Assembly: GCA_030425395.1 (NCBI GenBank)
Contig: JAUIAS010000011.1
Span: 30,456 to 94,455 of the forward strand
Reading direction: 5' to 3'
DNA length: 64,000 nucleotides
DNA from: Alphaproteobacteria bacterium
GTDB lineage: Bacteria > Pseudomonadota > Alphaproteobacteria > Rhodobacterales > Rhodobacteraceae
Shown: piece after piece, positions 8,652 to 18,211 of the stretch
How positions within the stretch are numbered: the stretch's first letter is position 1
How the letters are laid out: every line of letters begins with the position of its first letter
The notes under the pieces: model-generated
Database searches by the model: none
Told to the model about the DNA's origin: nothing
The model's input: only the letters and a program-made list of their open reading frames with translations
Position numbers and translations under genes: made by a program

Positions 8652-8900
8652 CGGTCGCTCCCTGATTGCGTGCCGATTGTTTCACCGGCTTTTTGTTTGC
8701 GTACAAATAAGAAAGCCGCCTGATCGGGATTCTGTCAAACCCTTTCGTTATTCTGATGGGGCTCACGCTCAGTTCGTCGGTGGCGCGCAGATGAAACCTG
8801 TGCGCCAGCCACCAGATACCGGGCCATTGGGCCCGTGCGAAACACTTGATCGCGGATCGGTTTCTGTTAGCGTTCAAATGAAACACGGGGAGATAAACCA
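8652..8900. promoter_or_regulatory. Divergent promoter region with a repeated operator-like motif
   Basis: This 249-base spacer lies between the hydroxylase operon and the enamidase. It holds two near-identical 14-mers in the same orientation: GTTTGCGTACAAAT at 8695-8708 and GTTAGCGTTCAAAT at 8866-8879 (12 of 14 identical), one close to each gene. Each contains a TTTG/CAAA-like half-site symmetry. Binding of one regulator to both sites would co-control the two transcripts. Which regulator acts here is unknown. Confidence 0.45.
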
Positions 8901-10097
8901 ATGGCAGACGCTGCACCTTCTTCCGCTCCTGCGGGCAAACTCGTCATCCGAAACATCGGCTTGATGTTGTCGGGCAAGATGGAAGAGCCGATTTTTGATG
9001 CCGATTGTCTGATCGCGGTGGATGGCCGTATTTCGGAATGGGGCCGCGAGGCGAATCTGGATACCGAAGGGGCCGACACGTTGATTGATGCCAATGGATG
9101 CACCTTGGCACCGGGGCTGATCGACAGCCATGTTCACCCGGTTGTGGGGGATTACACCCCGCGTCAGCAACAGTTGCATTGGATCGAATCCACTCTGCAC
9201 GGCGGGGTGACGACATTGATCTCGGCCGGCGAAGTGCACATGCCGGGCCGACCCAAGGATGTTGTCGGGCTCAAGGCGATGGCGATCGCCTCGCAGCGTT
9301 GGTACGAGAATTTCCGCCCTGCCGGCGTCAAGGTGCACGCAGGCGCGCCCGTGATCGAACACGGCATGGTCGAAGAAGATTTTGCGGAACTGGCGGGCGC
9401 GGGGGTCAAGCTGTTGGGAGAGGTCGGCCTTGGCACCGTCAAGGATGGCAAGACCGCGCGGCAGATGGTGGATTGGGCCCGCAAATACGGCATCCAGTCG
9501 ACGATCCATACAGGCGGCCCGTCGATCCCCGGTTCGGGCCTGATCGACGCCGACATGGTGATGGAGACCGGCACGGACGTTGTCGGCCATATCAACGGCG
9601 GGCATTCCGCGTTGCCGGATGATCAGATCGTGTGCCTGTGTGAAAACTGCTCCGCGGCCCTTGAGATCGTGCACAATGGCAATGAACGCGCCGCCCTCCT
9701 GACGTTGAATACCGCGCGTGAACTGGGCAAGCTGGATCAGCTCATTCTTGGCACCGATGGTCCGGCCGGGTCCGGGGTGCAGCCGCTGGGGATCATGCGG
9801 ATGGTCGCGATGCTGTCGTCGCTGGGCAATGTCCCGGCCGAGATCGCCTTTTGCTTTGCCAATGGCAACACCGCGCGGCGTCGCGATCTGGATTGCGGGT
9901 TGATCGAGGTCGGGAAATCCGCGGATTTCGTTCTGATGGATCAGGCCCAGCATGCGCCGGGCAAACATATCCTCGAATCGGTTCAGCTTGGTAACCTGCC
10001 CGGCGTTGGCATGACGATCATCGACGGCGCTGTTTGTTCAGGGCGCAGCCGGAACACGCCGCCCGCCGGGCGCGTGCCCGAAATCGTGCGCGGTTGA
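8901..10097 (+). CDS. ena: Enamidase homologue (amidohydrolase superfamily)
   Basis: A 398-residue metal-dependent amidohydrolase. It has the GLIDSHVHP metal motif near residue 75, TIHTGG and GHINGGHSALPD histidines in the barrel, and LGTDGPAGSG with the catalytic Asp. The overall pattern matches clostridial enamidase, which opens 1,4,5,6-tetrahydro-6-oxonicotinate to 2-formylglutarate and ammonia. The ATG at 8901 follows GGGGAGA. It diverges from the molybdoenzyme/reductase operon and ends 20 bases from the convergent ectR. With the hydroxylase and reductase it supplies the third step of a reductive pyridine-ring route. The downstream steps (for example a 2-formylglutarate reductase) are not in the window. 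Confidence 0.75.
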   Translation: MADAAPSSAPAGKLVIRNIGLMLSGKMEEPIFDADCLIAVDGRISEWGREANLDTEGADTLIDANGCTLAPGLIDSHVHPVVGDYTPRQQQLHWIESTLHGGVTTLISAGEVHMPGRPKDVVGLKAMAIASQRWYENFRPAGVKVHAGAPVIEHGMVEEDFAELAGAGVKLLGEVGLGTVKDGKTARQMVDWARKYGIQSTIHTGGPSIPGSGLIDADMVMETGTDVVGHINGGHSALPDDQIVCLCENCSAALEIVHNGNERAALLTLNTARELGKLDQLILGTDGPAGSGVQPLGIMRMVAMLSSLGNVPAEIAFCFANGNTARRRDLDCGLIEVGKSADFVLMDQAQHAPGKHILESVQLGNLPGVGMTIIDGAVCSGRSRNTPPAGRVPEIVRG

Positions 10098-10117
10098 CGG
10101 CGCACGGCTCAATGCAA

Positions 10118-10615
10118 TCAGGGCTGTTCCGCCGCGCCGTTGCGCGCGGCGCTCAGCTCACCCGTGTGCAGGACCGGCGACGCGTCAATGTCTTCGGCGT
10201 CCAGCATCGCTGCGACCCGTTCAAGCGCGGCAACCAGCATCGCCTGTTCCCAGTCGTCCAGCTTTTCGAACTCGCGCACATATCTTTGTTGCAGGGCATC
10301 GGGCGCGCTTGTCAGGGTTTCGCGGCCTTCATCGGTTATGATGATGTCAGTCTGGCGGCGGTCCACCTCTGATCGGCGGCGCAGCACCAGCCCCTGTTTT
10401 ACCAGCTTGTCGACCAAAGCGGTCACCGTCGCCTGCGATACGCCCATGCGGGTTGAAATGCCTTTGGCGGTTGTCTGGCCCGTTTCACCCACCACCTGAA
10501 GCACCCGGAACTGCACCGGCGTGACGCCGGCGGACGTGGCCAGCTTTCGGCCATACCTTTCGGTGGCTTTCAGGATGCGGCGAATGGCTATCAGGCTGAT
10601 ATCTGTTCTGTCCAT
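10118..10615 (-). CDS. ectR: EctR, MarR-type regulator of ectoine synthesis
   Basis: A 165-residue MarR protein with recognition segment ISTRMGVSQATVTALVDKL and wing RRRSEVDRRQTDIIIT. It is divergent from ectABC-ask, the position of EctR in marine and halophilic proteobacteria, where it represses ectoine synthesis at low salt. The C-terminal 20-30 residues are extended and polar. The intergenic region holds inverted repeats suited to a MarR dimer (see the operator entry). The assignment to ectoine rests on location and family similarity; autoregulation is likely because the promoters face each other. Confidence 0.85.
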   Translation of the reverse strand: MDRTDISLIAIRRILKATERYGRKLATSAGVTPVQFRVLQVVGETGQTTAKGISTRMGVSQATVTALVDKLVKQGLVLRRRSEVDRRQTDIIITDEGRETLTSAPDALQQRYVREFEKLDDWEQAMLVAALERVAAMLDAEDIDASPVLHTGELSAARNGAAEQP

Positions 10616-10660
10616 CGTAAGTCTCCAAGGTGATGAAAGCTGCCATATTCTCGCGGTTTG

Positions 10661-10711
10661 AGCAATATACTTTGCTTGATAGGGCTGTGAGGCGAAGTAA
10701 TAAGCAAAGTA
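10661..10711. promoter_or_regulatory. Candidate EctR operator
   Basis: The AT-rich 212-base spacer between ectR and ectA holds AGCAA-6-TTGCT at 10661-10676. It also holds a perfect 10-base inverted repeat, TACTTTGCTT (10668-10677) and AAGCAAAGTA (10702-10711), separated by 24 bases. Repeated short half-sites of this kind fit a MarR dimer controlling both divergent genes. Confidence 0.5.
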
Positions 10712-10827
10712 AAAATCACCAAAAAATTCATGTAAAACAGTGTGTATGGCAAAAATAATTTAGCCTCTTGAAATAAAATTCGATCCTGTTATTTAGTTAT
10801 GCGAAACAATTTGGAGACTTTGGAAAG

Positions 10828-11358
10828 ATGCAGCACGCCATTGACATGTTCCGCTCGAAAGCCCCCGTCTTGCGCAGACCCGATGCGCGCGATGGAGCGG
10901 CGATCTGGGAATTGGTTCAGGCGTGCAAGCCGCTTGATGAAAACTCGGTGTATTGCAATCTTGTGCAGTGCGACCACTTCCGCGACACCTGCGTTGTTGC
11001 CGAACGCGACGGCCGCGTCGTTGGGTGGGTGTCCGGTTATATCCTTCCCAATGATCCGCAGACGCTGTTTGTCTGGCAGGTCGCTGTGCATTCATCCGCG
11101 CGCGGTCTTGGGCTTGGTTCGCTCATGCTGGCCAGTCTGATGGAGCGTGACACCTGCAAGGATGTCACGCGAATGCAGACCACCATCACCGCCGACAACG
11201 AAGCGTCCTGGTCGCTGTTTCGCCGATTCTCGCGGCGTCGCGGGGGCGAGCTGTCCTCGCAGGCGCATTTTACCCGCGATACGCACTTTCGCGGTCTGCA
11301 GGCGACCGAACACATGGTCACGATCACCTTCCGTGACCGGATGGAAGCCGCCGCCTGA
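10828..11358 (+). CDS. ectA: L-2,4-diaminobutyrate acetyltransferase
   Basis: A 176-residue GNAT-fold enzyme that acetylates L-2,4-diaminobutyrate to N-gamma-acetyl-diaminobutyrate, the second dedicated step of ectoine synthesis. It shows the ectA-typical LVQACKPLDENSVYCNLV segment, the acetyl-CoA site VHSSARGLGLGSLM, and TITADNEASWSLFRRF. It is the first gene of ectABC-ask, about 210 bases downstream of the divergent ectR start and therefore behind the predicted EctR operator. Its length matches the family. Expression is presumably osmotically induced. Confidence 0.95.
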   Translation: MQHAIDMFRSKAPVLRRPDARDGAAIWELVQACKPLDENSVYCNLVQCDHFRDTCVVAERDGRVVGWVSGYILPNDPQTLFVWQVAVHSSARGLGLGSLMLASLMERDTCKDVTRMQTTITADNEASWSLFRRFSRRRGGELSSQAHFTRDTHFRGLQATEHMVTITFRDRMEAAA

Positions 11359-11418
11359 GGCGCGCGACCCATGCAACGCAGCCCCCTTTTTCCGCAAATG
11401 ATACTGGAAGGACCAGTT

Positions 11419-12714
11419 ATGACGTCTGTGAAAACAGCCGATTTTTCGATCTTTTCGCGCCGCGAATCCGAGGCGCGCAGCTATTGCCGTAGCTTTGAGA
11501 CAACCTTCGTCTCGGCTTCGGGCAGCATGATGACCGACGCAAACGGACGCCGTTACATTGACTTCCTGTCAGGGTGTTTGTCGCTGAACTATGGGCATAA
11601 CGACCCGGACATGAAGCAGGCGCTGGTGGATCACATCACCGCCGATGGCGTCGCGCATGGGCTGGATATGTATACCGACACCAAGGCGCGGTTCCTTGAA
11701 ACCTTCGAACGCCTGATCCTTGCCCCGCGCGGGATGGATCACCGCGTCATGATGACCGGCCCCACGGGCACCAACGCGGTTGAGGCGGCGATCAAGCTGG
11801 CCCGCAAGGTGACCGGGCGCCGGAATGTGATTGCCTTTACCAACGGATTCCACGGCATGACGCTGGGCGCTCTGGCGTGCACCGGGAATGCCGGCAAGCG
11901 GGATGGCGCTGGCGGTGCCGCGCTGTCCGACGTGACGCGGATGCCCTATGAAGGTGCCCTTGGCGACGACGTGGATACGCTGGCGATGCTGGAGGCGATG
12001 CTCGACAATCCGTCCAGCGGTATTGACGCCCCCGCCGCGTTCATTCTTGAGCCGGTCCAGGGCGAAGGCGGGTTGAATGCCGCGTCGGGCAACTGGATGC
12101 GGGGCATTGAACGGATTGCGCGCAAACACGGCGCGCTGCTGATTGTCGATGACATTCAGGCCGGGTGCGGGCGCACCGGGACATTCTTCAGCTTTGAGGA
12201 CATGGGCATCACGCCGGACTTGATCCCGATGGCTAAATCGCTGTCCGGTTTCGGCCTGCCGTTCGCGGCGCTGCTCATCCGGCCTGAACGTGACATCTGG
12301 AAGCCAGCCGAACACAACGGCACGTTCCGGGGCAATACCCATGCCTTTGTCACGGCCCGCGTGGCGATCGAGAAATTCTGGTCCGACAACAGTTTCGCAG
12401 AAACGCTTTCCGCCAAAGCGGCGATGCTGGAAGAAGGGTTGCGAACCGTCGCATCGCTTGTCGAAGGGGCCGAACTCAAGGGGCGTGGTCTCATGCAGGG
12501 CGTTGATGTGCGCTCGGGCGATCTGGCTGCCGAAATCTGCGCGCGCGCCTTTGACAAGGGGCTGATCATCGAAACATCCGGTGCCTATGACGAAGTCGTC
12601 AAGGTGCTTGCCCCGCTGACCACCTCGGACGAGGTTATGCGCCACGGGCTGAATATCCTTCTTGATGCGACCCGAGAGGTCGTCACGGCAAAACCTGCAA
12701 TGGCAGCGGAGTAA
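11419..12714 (+). CDS. ectB: Diaminobutyrate--2-oxoglutarate transaminase
   Basis: A 431-residue class III PLP aminotransferase that converts L-aspartate-4-semialdehyde to L-2,4-diaminobutyrate with glutamate as donor. It has [26 protein letters not shown], the PLP Asp in [15 protein letters not shown], and the Schiff-base Lys in [12 protein letters not shown]. The ATG at 11419 follows GGAAGGA; the longer in-frame start at 11371 lacks this and adds residues not seen in the family. It lies 60 bases after ectA and five bases before ectC. Confidence 0.95.
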   Translation: MTSVKTADFSIFSRRESEARSYCRSFETTFVSASGSMMTDANGRRYIDFLSGCLSLNYGHNDPDMKQALVDHITADGVAHGLDMYTDTKARFLETFERLILAPRGMDHRVMMTGPTGTNAVEAAIKLARKVTGRRNVIAFTNGFHGMTLGALACTGNAGKRDGAGGAALSDVTRMPYEGALGDDVDTLAMLEAMLDNPSSGIDAPAAFILEPVQGEGGLNAASGNWMRGIERIARKHGALLIVDDIQAGCGRTGTFFSFEDMGITPDLIPMAKSLSGFGLPFAALLIRPERDIWKPAEHNGTFRGNTHAFVTARVAIEKFWSDNSFAETLSAKAAMLEEGLRTVASLVEGAELKGRGLMQGVDVRSGDLAAEICARAFDKGLIIETSGAYDEVVKVLAPLTTSDEVMRHGLNILLDATREVVTAKPAMAAE

Positions 12715-12719
12715 CAGAC

Positions 12720-13112
12720 ATGATCGTACGTGATTTCAATCACATCGTAGAAAAAGAACGGAACCGCGTGGTGAGCGATGCCAAATGGTCATCGGTCAGG
12801 ATGCTTCTGGCCGATGACGGGATGGGGTTTTCCTTCCACATCACCTTTCTTGAGGCCGGATCGGAACACACGTTCGAATACAAGAACCACTTTGAAAGCG
12901 TTTACTGCATGCAGGGCAAGGGGGCGATCACCGACCTCAAGACCGGCGAGACCCACGAAATTCGTCCGGGCGTGATGTATGCGCTGAACGAACATGATCG
13001 CCACACCCTGCGCGCCGAGGAAGAACTCGTCATGGCGTGTGTCTTCAATCCGCCGGTTACCGGCAATGAAGTCCACCAGGCTGACGGTTCCTATGCGCTC
13101 GAATCGAGCTAA
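12720..13112 (+). CDS. ectC: L-ectoine synthase
   Basis: A 130-residue cupin that cyclises N-gamma-acetyl-diaminobutyrate to ectoine. The family N-terminus MIVRDF, the central [19 protein letters not shown] with its metal-binding residues, and [17 protein letters not shown] are all present, and the length is standard. It sits between ectB and the aspartokinase with short spacers, so it is co-transcribed. No ectD (ectoine hydroxylase) follows in this window, so the local product is ectoine rather than hydroxyectoine. Confidence 0.96.
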   Translation: MIVRDFNHIVEKERNRVVSDAKWSSVRMLLADDGMGFSFHITFLEAGSEHTFEYKNHFESVYCMQGKGAITDLKTGETHEIRPGVMYALNEHDRHTLRAEEELVMACVFNPPVTGNEVHQADGSYALESS

Positions 13113-13124
13113 GCGAGGTTTTTC

Positions 13125-14558
13125 ATGACCCATTCCACCCATACCGTCGAAAAGATCGGGGGCACTTCCATGAGCCGGATCGGCGAATTGAAGGAGAGCC
13201 TGATCATCGGTGATCGGTCGGGGGCTGATCTTTATGGCCGCATCTTTGTGGTATCCGCCTTTGGCGGCATTACCAACAAACTGCTCGAACACAAGAAATC
13301 CGGCGAACCGGGGGTCTATGCCCTGTTTGCCAATGACGATGACGATCACGGCTGGCTGGATGCTCTGACGCATGTGCGCGACGCGATGGAGGCCGCGCAT
13401 ACCGATGTTCTGGATCACCCGGCAGACCGGTCAACCGCGGATGAGTTCGTTCGCGACCGGATAGAAGGGGCCAGATCGTGCCTTTTCGATCTTCAGCGGC
13501 TGTGTTCTTACGGTCATTTCCGCCTGTCGTCGCACATGCTGGCAACGCGCGAGCTTCTTTCGGGGCTGGGCGAGGCGCATTCGGCTTTTGTCACCGCACT
13601 TTTGCTGAACCGTGCAGGGGTCAACGCGCGTTTTGTGGATCTCAGCGGTTGGCGCGATGAAAATGAAATGGACCTGGACGCCCGGATTCACGCCGGTCTG
13701 GAGGACGTGAACCTCCACGAGGAAATGCCGATCGTCACCGGGTATGCCCAGTGCCGCGAAGGTCTGATGAAAGAGTTTGATCGCGGCTATTCCGAAGTGA
13801 CGTTTTCGCGCATCGCCGCATCGACGGGGGCCCGCGAGGCGATCATTCACAAGGAATTCCACCTGTCTTCTGCCGATCCCAAGATTGTTGGCTGCGATCA
13901 GGTGCGCAAACTTGGCCACACCAACTATGACGTGGCGGACCAGCTGTCCAACATGGGCATGGAGGCGATCCACCCCAAGGCAGCCAAGACGCTGCGACAG
14001 GCTGGCGTGCCTTTGCGTGTGACAAATGCGTTTGAGCCGCACGATCCGGGCACATTGATCGACGAAGCCCCCGGCGATGCGCCGGGTGTCGAGATCGTGA
14101 CCGGTCTCAAGGTGGTTGCACTTGAGGTGTTTGAACAGGACATGGTTGGCGTCAAAGGGTATGACGCGGCCATTCTGGATGCGTTGCAGCGCCACAAGGT
14201 GCGGATCGTGTCAAAGACCTCGAACGCGAACACGATCACCCACTATGTCGAAGCGTCGCTCAAGGTGGTGCGTCGGGTTGTCGTCGATCTTGAGACCAAA
14301 TTCCCCTCGGCAGAGATTGCAACACGGGCTTTGTCCGTGGTGTCGGCCATCGGGCGCGATCTGGCTGGGGTTCAGGCGCTTTCCAAGGGTCTGACCGCGC
14401 TGGACGCGGGCGCGGTAAACGTGATCGCCGCCCATCAGACACCGCGCAACGTGGATGTGCAATTCGTGGTGGACGCCCGAGACATGGACAAAGGTATCGC
14501 CGCGCTGCACGGCGCATTGGTTCCCAACAGGGAGGAACGGCACCTCAGGGCCGCTTGA
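13125..14558 (+). CDS. ask: Ectoine-associated aspartate kinase (Ask_Ect)
   Basis: A 477-residue aspartokinase that phosphorylates L-aspartate to supply aspartate semialdehyde to EctB. The N-terminal VEKIGGTSMS kinase motif is intact, and GYAQCREGLMKEFDRGYSEVTF matches the ectoine-specific branch. The C-terminal third carries ACT-type regulatory sequence. The dedicated copy at the end of ectABC is known to be less sensitive to feedback by threonine and lysine than the biosynthetic enzyme; that property is family knowledge, not visible here. Transcription ends at the strong hairpin at 14594-14628. Confidence 0.93.
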   Translation: MTHSTHTVEKIGGTSMSRIGELKESLIIGDRSGADLYGRIFVVSAFGGITNKLLEHKKSGEPGVYALFANDDDDHGWLDALTHVRDAMEAAHTDVLDHPADRSTADEFVRDRIEGARSCLFDLQRLCSYGHFRLSSHMLATRELLSGLGEAHSAFVTALLLNRAGVNARFVDLSGWRDENEMDLDARIHAGLEDVNLHEEMPIVTGYAQCREGLMKEFDRGYSEVTFSRIAASTGAREAIIHKEFHLSSADPKIVGCDQVRKLGHTNYDVADQLSNMGMEAIHPKAAKTLRQAGVPLRVTNAFEPHDPGTLIDEAPGDAPGVEIVTGLKVVALEVFEQDMVGVKGYDAAILDALQRHKVRIVSKTSNANTITHYVEASLKVVRRVVVDLETKFPSAEIATRALSVVSAIGRDLAGVQALSKGLTALDAGAVNVIAAHQTPRNVDVQFVVDARDMDKGIAALHGALVPNREERHLRAA

Positions 14559-14593
14559 GACAGCCATCAGAGGCCGGGTCAACCGGCCCAACT

Positions 14594-14628
14594 AAAACCC
14601 CGGCGTGTTTTGGCACGCCGGGGTTTTT
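14594..14628. terminator. Bidirectional intrinsic terminator between ask and carB
   Basis: A 10-base perfect stem, CCCCGGCGTG with CACGCCGGGG, closes a short loop. It is flanked by AAAA on the left and TTTTT on the right, so it can end transcription of both the ect operon and the convergent carB. Confidence 0.95.
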
Positions 14629-14654
14629 GGTTTTCAACTTGTGGGCGCGGTGCG

Positions 14655-17600
14655 TCAGGCTTGCAGCGCCTTTACATCCACGTCGCCTTCGGCCTGTGCC
14701 TTGATCGCCATTGCCGCCGCGTTGGCACCGGCAGCCGTGGTGAAATAGGGGATCTTGTCATACAGCGCGATGGACCGGATGGAGCGGGAGTCATCCACCG
14801 CTTGCGCACCTTCTGTGGTGTTCATAACCAGCTGGATGTCCCCGTTCTTCATCAGGTCGGTGATGTCCGGGCGGCCCTCATACACCTTGTTGACCTTGTT
14901 ACATGTGACACCCTGTGCGGCAAGCCAGTCATGCGTGCCGCTTGTCGCGACAAGGCTGAAACCCAAATCGGTCAGTGCCCGCGCCGCGTCAATCATCAAC
15001 GGGGTTTTGTCCTCATCCCGGATCGAGATGAAGGCACATCCACTGCGCGGCAGGTCCATGCCCGCGCCCATTTGCGCCTTGAGAAAGGCACGCGGGAAAT
15101 CACGATCCCAGCCCATGACCTCACCGGTTGACCGCATTTCCGGGCCAAGGATGGTATCAACGCCGGGGAAACGGGCAAAGGGCAGAACCGCTTCCTTGAC
15201 CGAGAACCACGGCATGTTCGGGTTTGCCAGCGTCATGGGATCTGCCAGCGGCAGAACCGTGTCATAGGAGGCGGCCGTGTCGTAATCCGGGCGCATCGGG
15301 AAATCCGACAGCTTCTCGCCGGCCATGATACGCGCTGCAATCGACGCGATGGCGCTGTCGGTTGCCTTGGCAACAAACGGCACTGTGCGCGACGCGCGGG
15401 GGTTCACCTCGATCAGGAAGATTTCCCCGTCCTTGATCGCGAATTGCACGTTCATCAGTCCGACCACGTTCAGACCGCGGGCCAGAGCCTCGGTCTGGGT
15501 TTCGATCTCGGCGAGCACTTCAGCGGAAAGCGAGTAGGGAGGAAGCGAACAGGCGCTGTCGCCGGAATGAACGCCTGCCTCTTCGATATGCTGCATGATG
15601 CCCGCGACATGGACGCTTTCCCCGTCGCACAGTGCATCGACGTCAAGCTCGACCGCGCCCGACAAATAGCTGTCGAGAAGAACCGGGCTGTCGCCCGAGA
15701 CCACGACCGCTTCGTTGATATAGCGTTCAAGCTGTGCGGTATCGCGCACGATTTCCATCGCGCGACCGCCCAGAACATAAGAGGGGCGGATCACCAGTGG
15801 ATATCCGATGTCCTTGGCAATCTCCATCGCCTCGGCACCGGAATGGGCAATGCCGTTATGTGGCTGCTTGAGCCCCAGATCATTGACCAGTTTCTGGAAC
15901 CGCTCGCGGTCTTCGGCAAGGTCGATCGCATCCGGCGTGGTGCCGAGAATAGGGATGCCTTCGGCCTCGAGCGCGCGGGCGAGCTTCAGAGGGGTCTGGC
16001 CGCCAAATTGGACGATCACACCGTGCAATGTGCCGTTGGATTGCTCAACGCGCAGGATTTCCATCACGTGTTCAAAGGTCAGCGGCTCAAAATACAGACG
16101 GTCGGACGTGTCGTAATCGGTGGACACGGTTTCCGGGTTGCAGTTGACCATGATCGTTTCATAACCCGCATCCGTCAGCGCGAAACAGGCGTGACAGCAG
16201 CAGTAATCGAATTCGATCCCCTGGCCGATCCGGTTCGGGCCACCGCCGAGAATGACAACTTTCTTGCGGTCCGAGGGGCGCGCTTCGCATTCCACTTCGC
16301 CCATCATCGGGGCTTCGTAGGTGGAGTACATATAGGGCGTCTGCGCCTCGAACTCGGCGGCACAGGTGTCGATACGCTTGAACACCGCGGTCACGCCAAG
16401 ATTATGGCGCGCGCGCCGCACGTTGTCTTCGTCGCGCCCCGTCAGCGCACCGAGGCGCGCATCGGTAAAGCCCAGCATCTTGAGATCGCGCAGGCCCTCT
16501 TCGGTCGTGGGAAGGCCGTCGCGGCGAATGCGGGCTTCGGTTTCAATGATTTCGCGAATACGGGCCAGGAACCATGGGTCAAACGCCGTGACGCCCTGAA
16601 TTTCATCGTTGCTCAGCCCGTGGCGCATGGCCTGAGCGATCACGCGAATACGGTCCGGGGTTTGCAGGCTCAGCGCCTTGATGACCGCCGCCTTTTCAGC
16701 GCCTGCATCTTCCCAATGGCCCACGCTCACCCCGGGAATGGAGTATTCGTCAAACCCGGTCAGCCCGGTTTCCATCGACGCCAGGGCCTTTTGCATGGAT
16801 TCGTGGATCGTGCGGCCGATTGACATGGCCTCGCCCACGGATTTCATCGCCGTGGTCAGATAGGGTTCGGACCCTGCGAATTTCTCAAAGGCAAAGCGCG
16901 GAATTTTTGTGACCACATAGTCGATCGTCGGCTCGAACGATGCCGGGGTTACCTTGGTGATGTCGTTGTCCAGCTCATCAAGGGTATAGCCGACCGCCAG
17001 TTTGGCCGCGATCTTGGCGATGGGGAACCCCGTCGCCTTGGAGGCCAATGCCGAGGACCGCGACACACGGGGGTTCATTTCGATCACAACCATACGGCCA
17101 TCGGCGGGATTGATCGCCCATTGCACGTTCGAGCCGCCGGTTTCCACGCCGATTTCGCGCAGCACGGCGATCGAGCCGTTGCGCATGATCTGATATTCCT
17201 TGTCGGTCAACGTCAGCGCCGGGGCCACGGTGATCGAATCGCCGGTGTGCACACCCATCGGGTCCACGTTTTCGATGGAACACACGATAATGGCGTTGTC
17301 GGCCTTGTCGCGGACAACCTCCATTTCGTATTCCTTCCAGCCCAGCAGACTTTCATCGACAAGGATCTGGCCCACCGGCGACGCATCCATGCCCGAGCGG
17401 CAGAAATGGATATAGTCATCGCGGTTGTAGGCCACGCCACCGCCGGTTCCACCGAGGGTATAGGCCGGACGGATGATCGCGGGCAGGCCGATGTCCTCAA
17501 GCGCCTCAAGGGCGATGCGCAACCCTTCTTCCAGATCGCGTTTGCCGTCGGCTTTCTTGGGGGCGGTCACGATGGTGGCACGGGGGTTTTCCAGTCCGAG

Positions 17601-18014
17601 GCGATCCATCGCCTCGCGGAACAGCTTGCGGTCTTCGGCCATTTCGATGGCGTCACGCTTGGCTCCGATCATTTCGACGCCGAACTTGTCCAGAACGCCC
17701 ATCTCTTCTAGGGCAAGCGATGTATTCAGGCCGGTCTGACCGCCCATCGTCGGCAAAAGCGCGTCTGGACGCTCCTTTTCGATGATCTTGGCAACGATCT
17801 CGGGGGTGATCGGCTCAATATACGTGGCATCGGCAAGGCCCGGATCGGTCATGATCGTCGCCGGGTTTGAGTTGACGAGGATAACCCGATACCCTTCCTC
17901 GCGCAGCGCCTTGCATGCCTGTGCGCCGGAGTAATCGAATTCGCAGGCCTGTCCGATGACAATGGGTCCTGCTCCGATGATCATGATCGACTGGATGTCG
18001 GTTCTCTTCGGCAT
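14655..18014 (-). CDS. carB: Carbamoyl-phosphate synthase, large subunit
   Basis: A 1119-residue protein with two homologous ATP-grasp halves, starting [17 protein letters not shown]. The first half has [20 protein letters not shown] and the second [19 protein letters not shown]. An MGS-like allosteric domain forms the last 150 residues. It makes carbamoyl phosphate for arginine and pyrimidine synthesis and so feeds ArgF encoded elsewhere in this window. The start at 18014 is supported by AGAGGGA upstream and by the family N-terminus; an in-frame upstream extension lacks both. CarA is not adjacent. A divergent aspS lies about 200 bases away. Confidence 0.96.
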   Translation of the reverse strand: MPKRTDIQSIMIIGAGPIVIGQACEFDYSGAQACKALREEGYRVILVNSNPATIMTDPGLADATYIEPITPEIVAKIIEKERPDALLPTMGGQTGLNTSLALEEMGVLDKFGVEMIGAKRDAIEMAEDRKLFREAMDRLGLENPRATIVTAPKKADGKRDLEEGLRIALEALEDIGLPAIIRPAYTLGGTGGGVAYNRDDYIHFCRSGMDASPVGQILVDESLLGWKEYEMEVVRDKADNAIIVCSIENVDPMGVHTGDSITVAPALTLTDKEYQIMRNGSIAVLREIGVETGGSNVQWAINPADGRMVVIEMNPRVSRSSALASKATGFPIAKIAAKLAVGYTLDELDNDITKVTPASFEPTIDYVVTKIPRFAFEKFAGSEPYLTTAMKSVGEAMSIGRTIHESMQKALASMETGLTGFDEYSIPGVSVGHWEDAGAEKAAVIKALSLQTPDRIRVIAQAMRHGLSNDEIQGVTAFDPWFLARIREIIETEARIRRDGLPTTEEGLRDLKMLGFTDARLGALTGRDEDNVRRARHNLGVTAVFKRIDTCAAEFEAQTPYMYSTYEAPMMGEVECEARPSDRKKVVILGGGPNRIGQGIEFDYCCCHACFALTDAGYETIMVNCNPETVSTDYDTSDRLYFEPLTFEHVMEILRVEQSNGTLHGVIVQFGGQTPLKLARALEAEGIPILGTTPDAIDLAEDRERFQKLVNDLGLKQPHNGIAHSGAEAMEIAKDIGYPLVIRPSYVLGGRAMEIVRDTAQLERYINEAVVVSGDSPVLLDSYLSGAVELDVDALCDGESVHVAGIMQHIEEAGVHSGDSACSLPPYSLSAEVLAEIETQTEALARGLNVVGLMNVQFAIKDGEIFLIEVNPRASRTVPFVAKATDSAIASIAARIMAGEKLSDFPMRPDYDTAASYDTVLPLADPMTLANPNMPWFSVKEAVLPFARFPGVDTILGPEMRSTGEVMGWDRDFPRAFLKAQMGAGMDLPRSGCAFISIRDEDKTPLMIDAARALTDLGFSLVATSGTHDWLAAQGVTCNKVNKVYEGRPDITDLMKNGDIQLVMNTTEGAQAVDDSRSIRSIALYDKIPYFTTAAGANAAAMAIKAQAEGDVDVKALQA

Positions 18015-18148
18015 ATCGCGGTCCCTCTGGATGTTTAAAGGCGCCCCCTGCGCCCAAATTGTCTGCCTTATATTCATGGCGCGGGCAGGCGCAAGAGGGG
18101 AAGCAGCCCAATCATGCCGCAGGGTGCGCGCAGAATCGGTCGCGGGCC

Positions 18149-18177
18149 TTGACTTCCGGGGTCAGAGACGGTGTATC
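18149..18177 (+). promoter_or_regulatory. Predicted sigma-70 promoter of aspS
   Basis: TTGACT at 18149-18154, a 17-base spacer and TGTATC at 18172-18177 form a plausible housekeeping promoter about 35 bases before the aspS start. The -35 match is good and the -10 only moderate. Confidence 0.45.
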
Positions 18178-18211
18178 GGCGCGACCGCGTCAGCACTGAA
18201 GGAAAAACACC

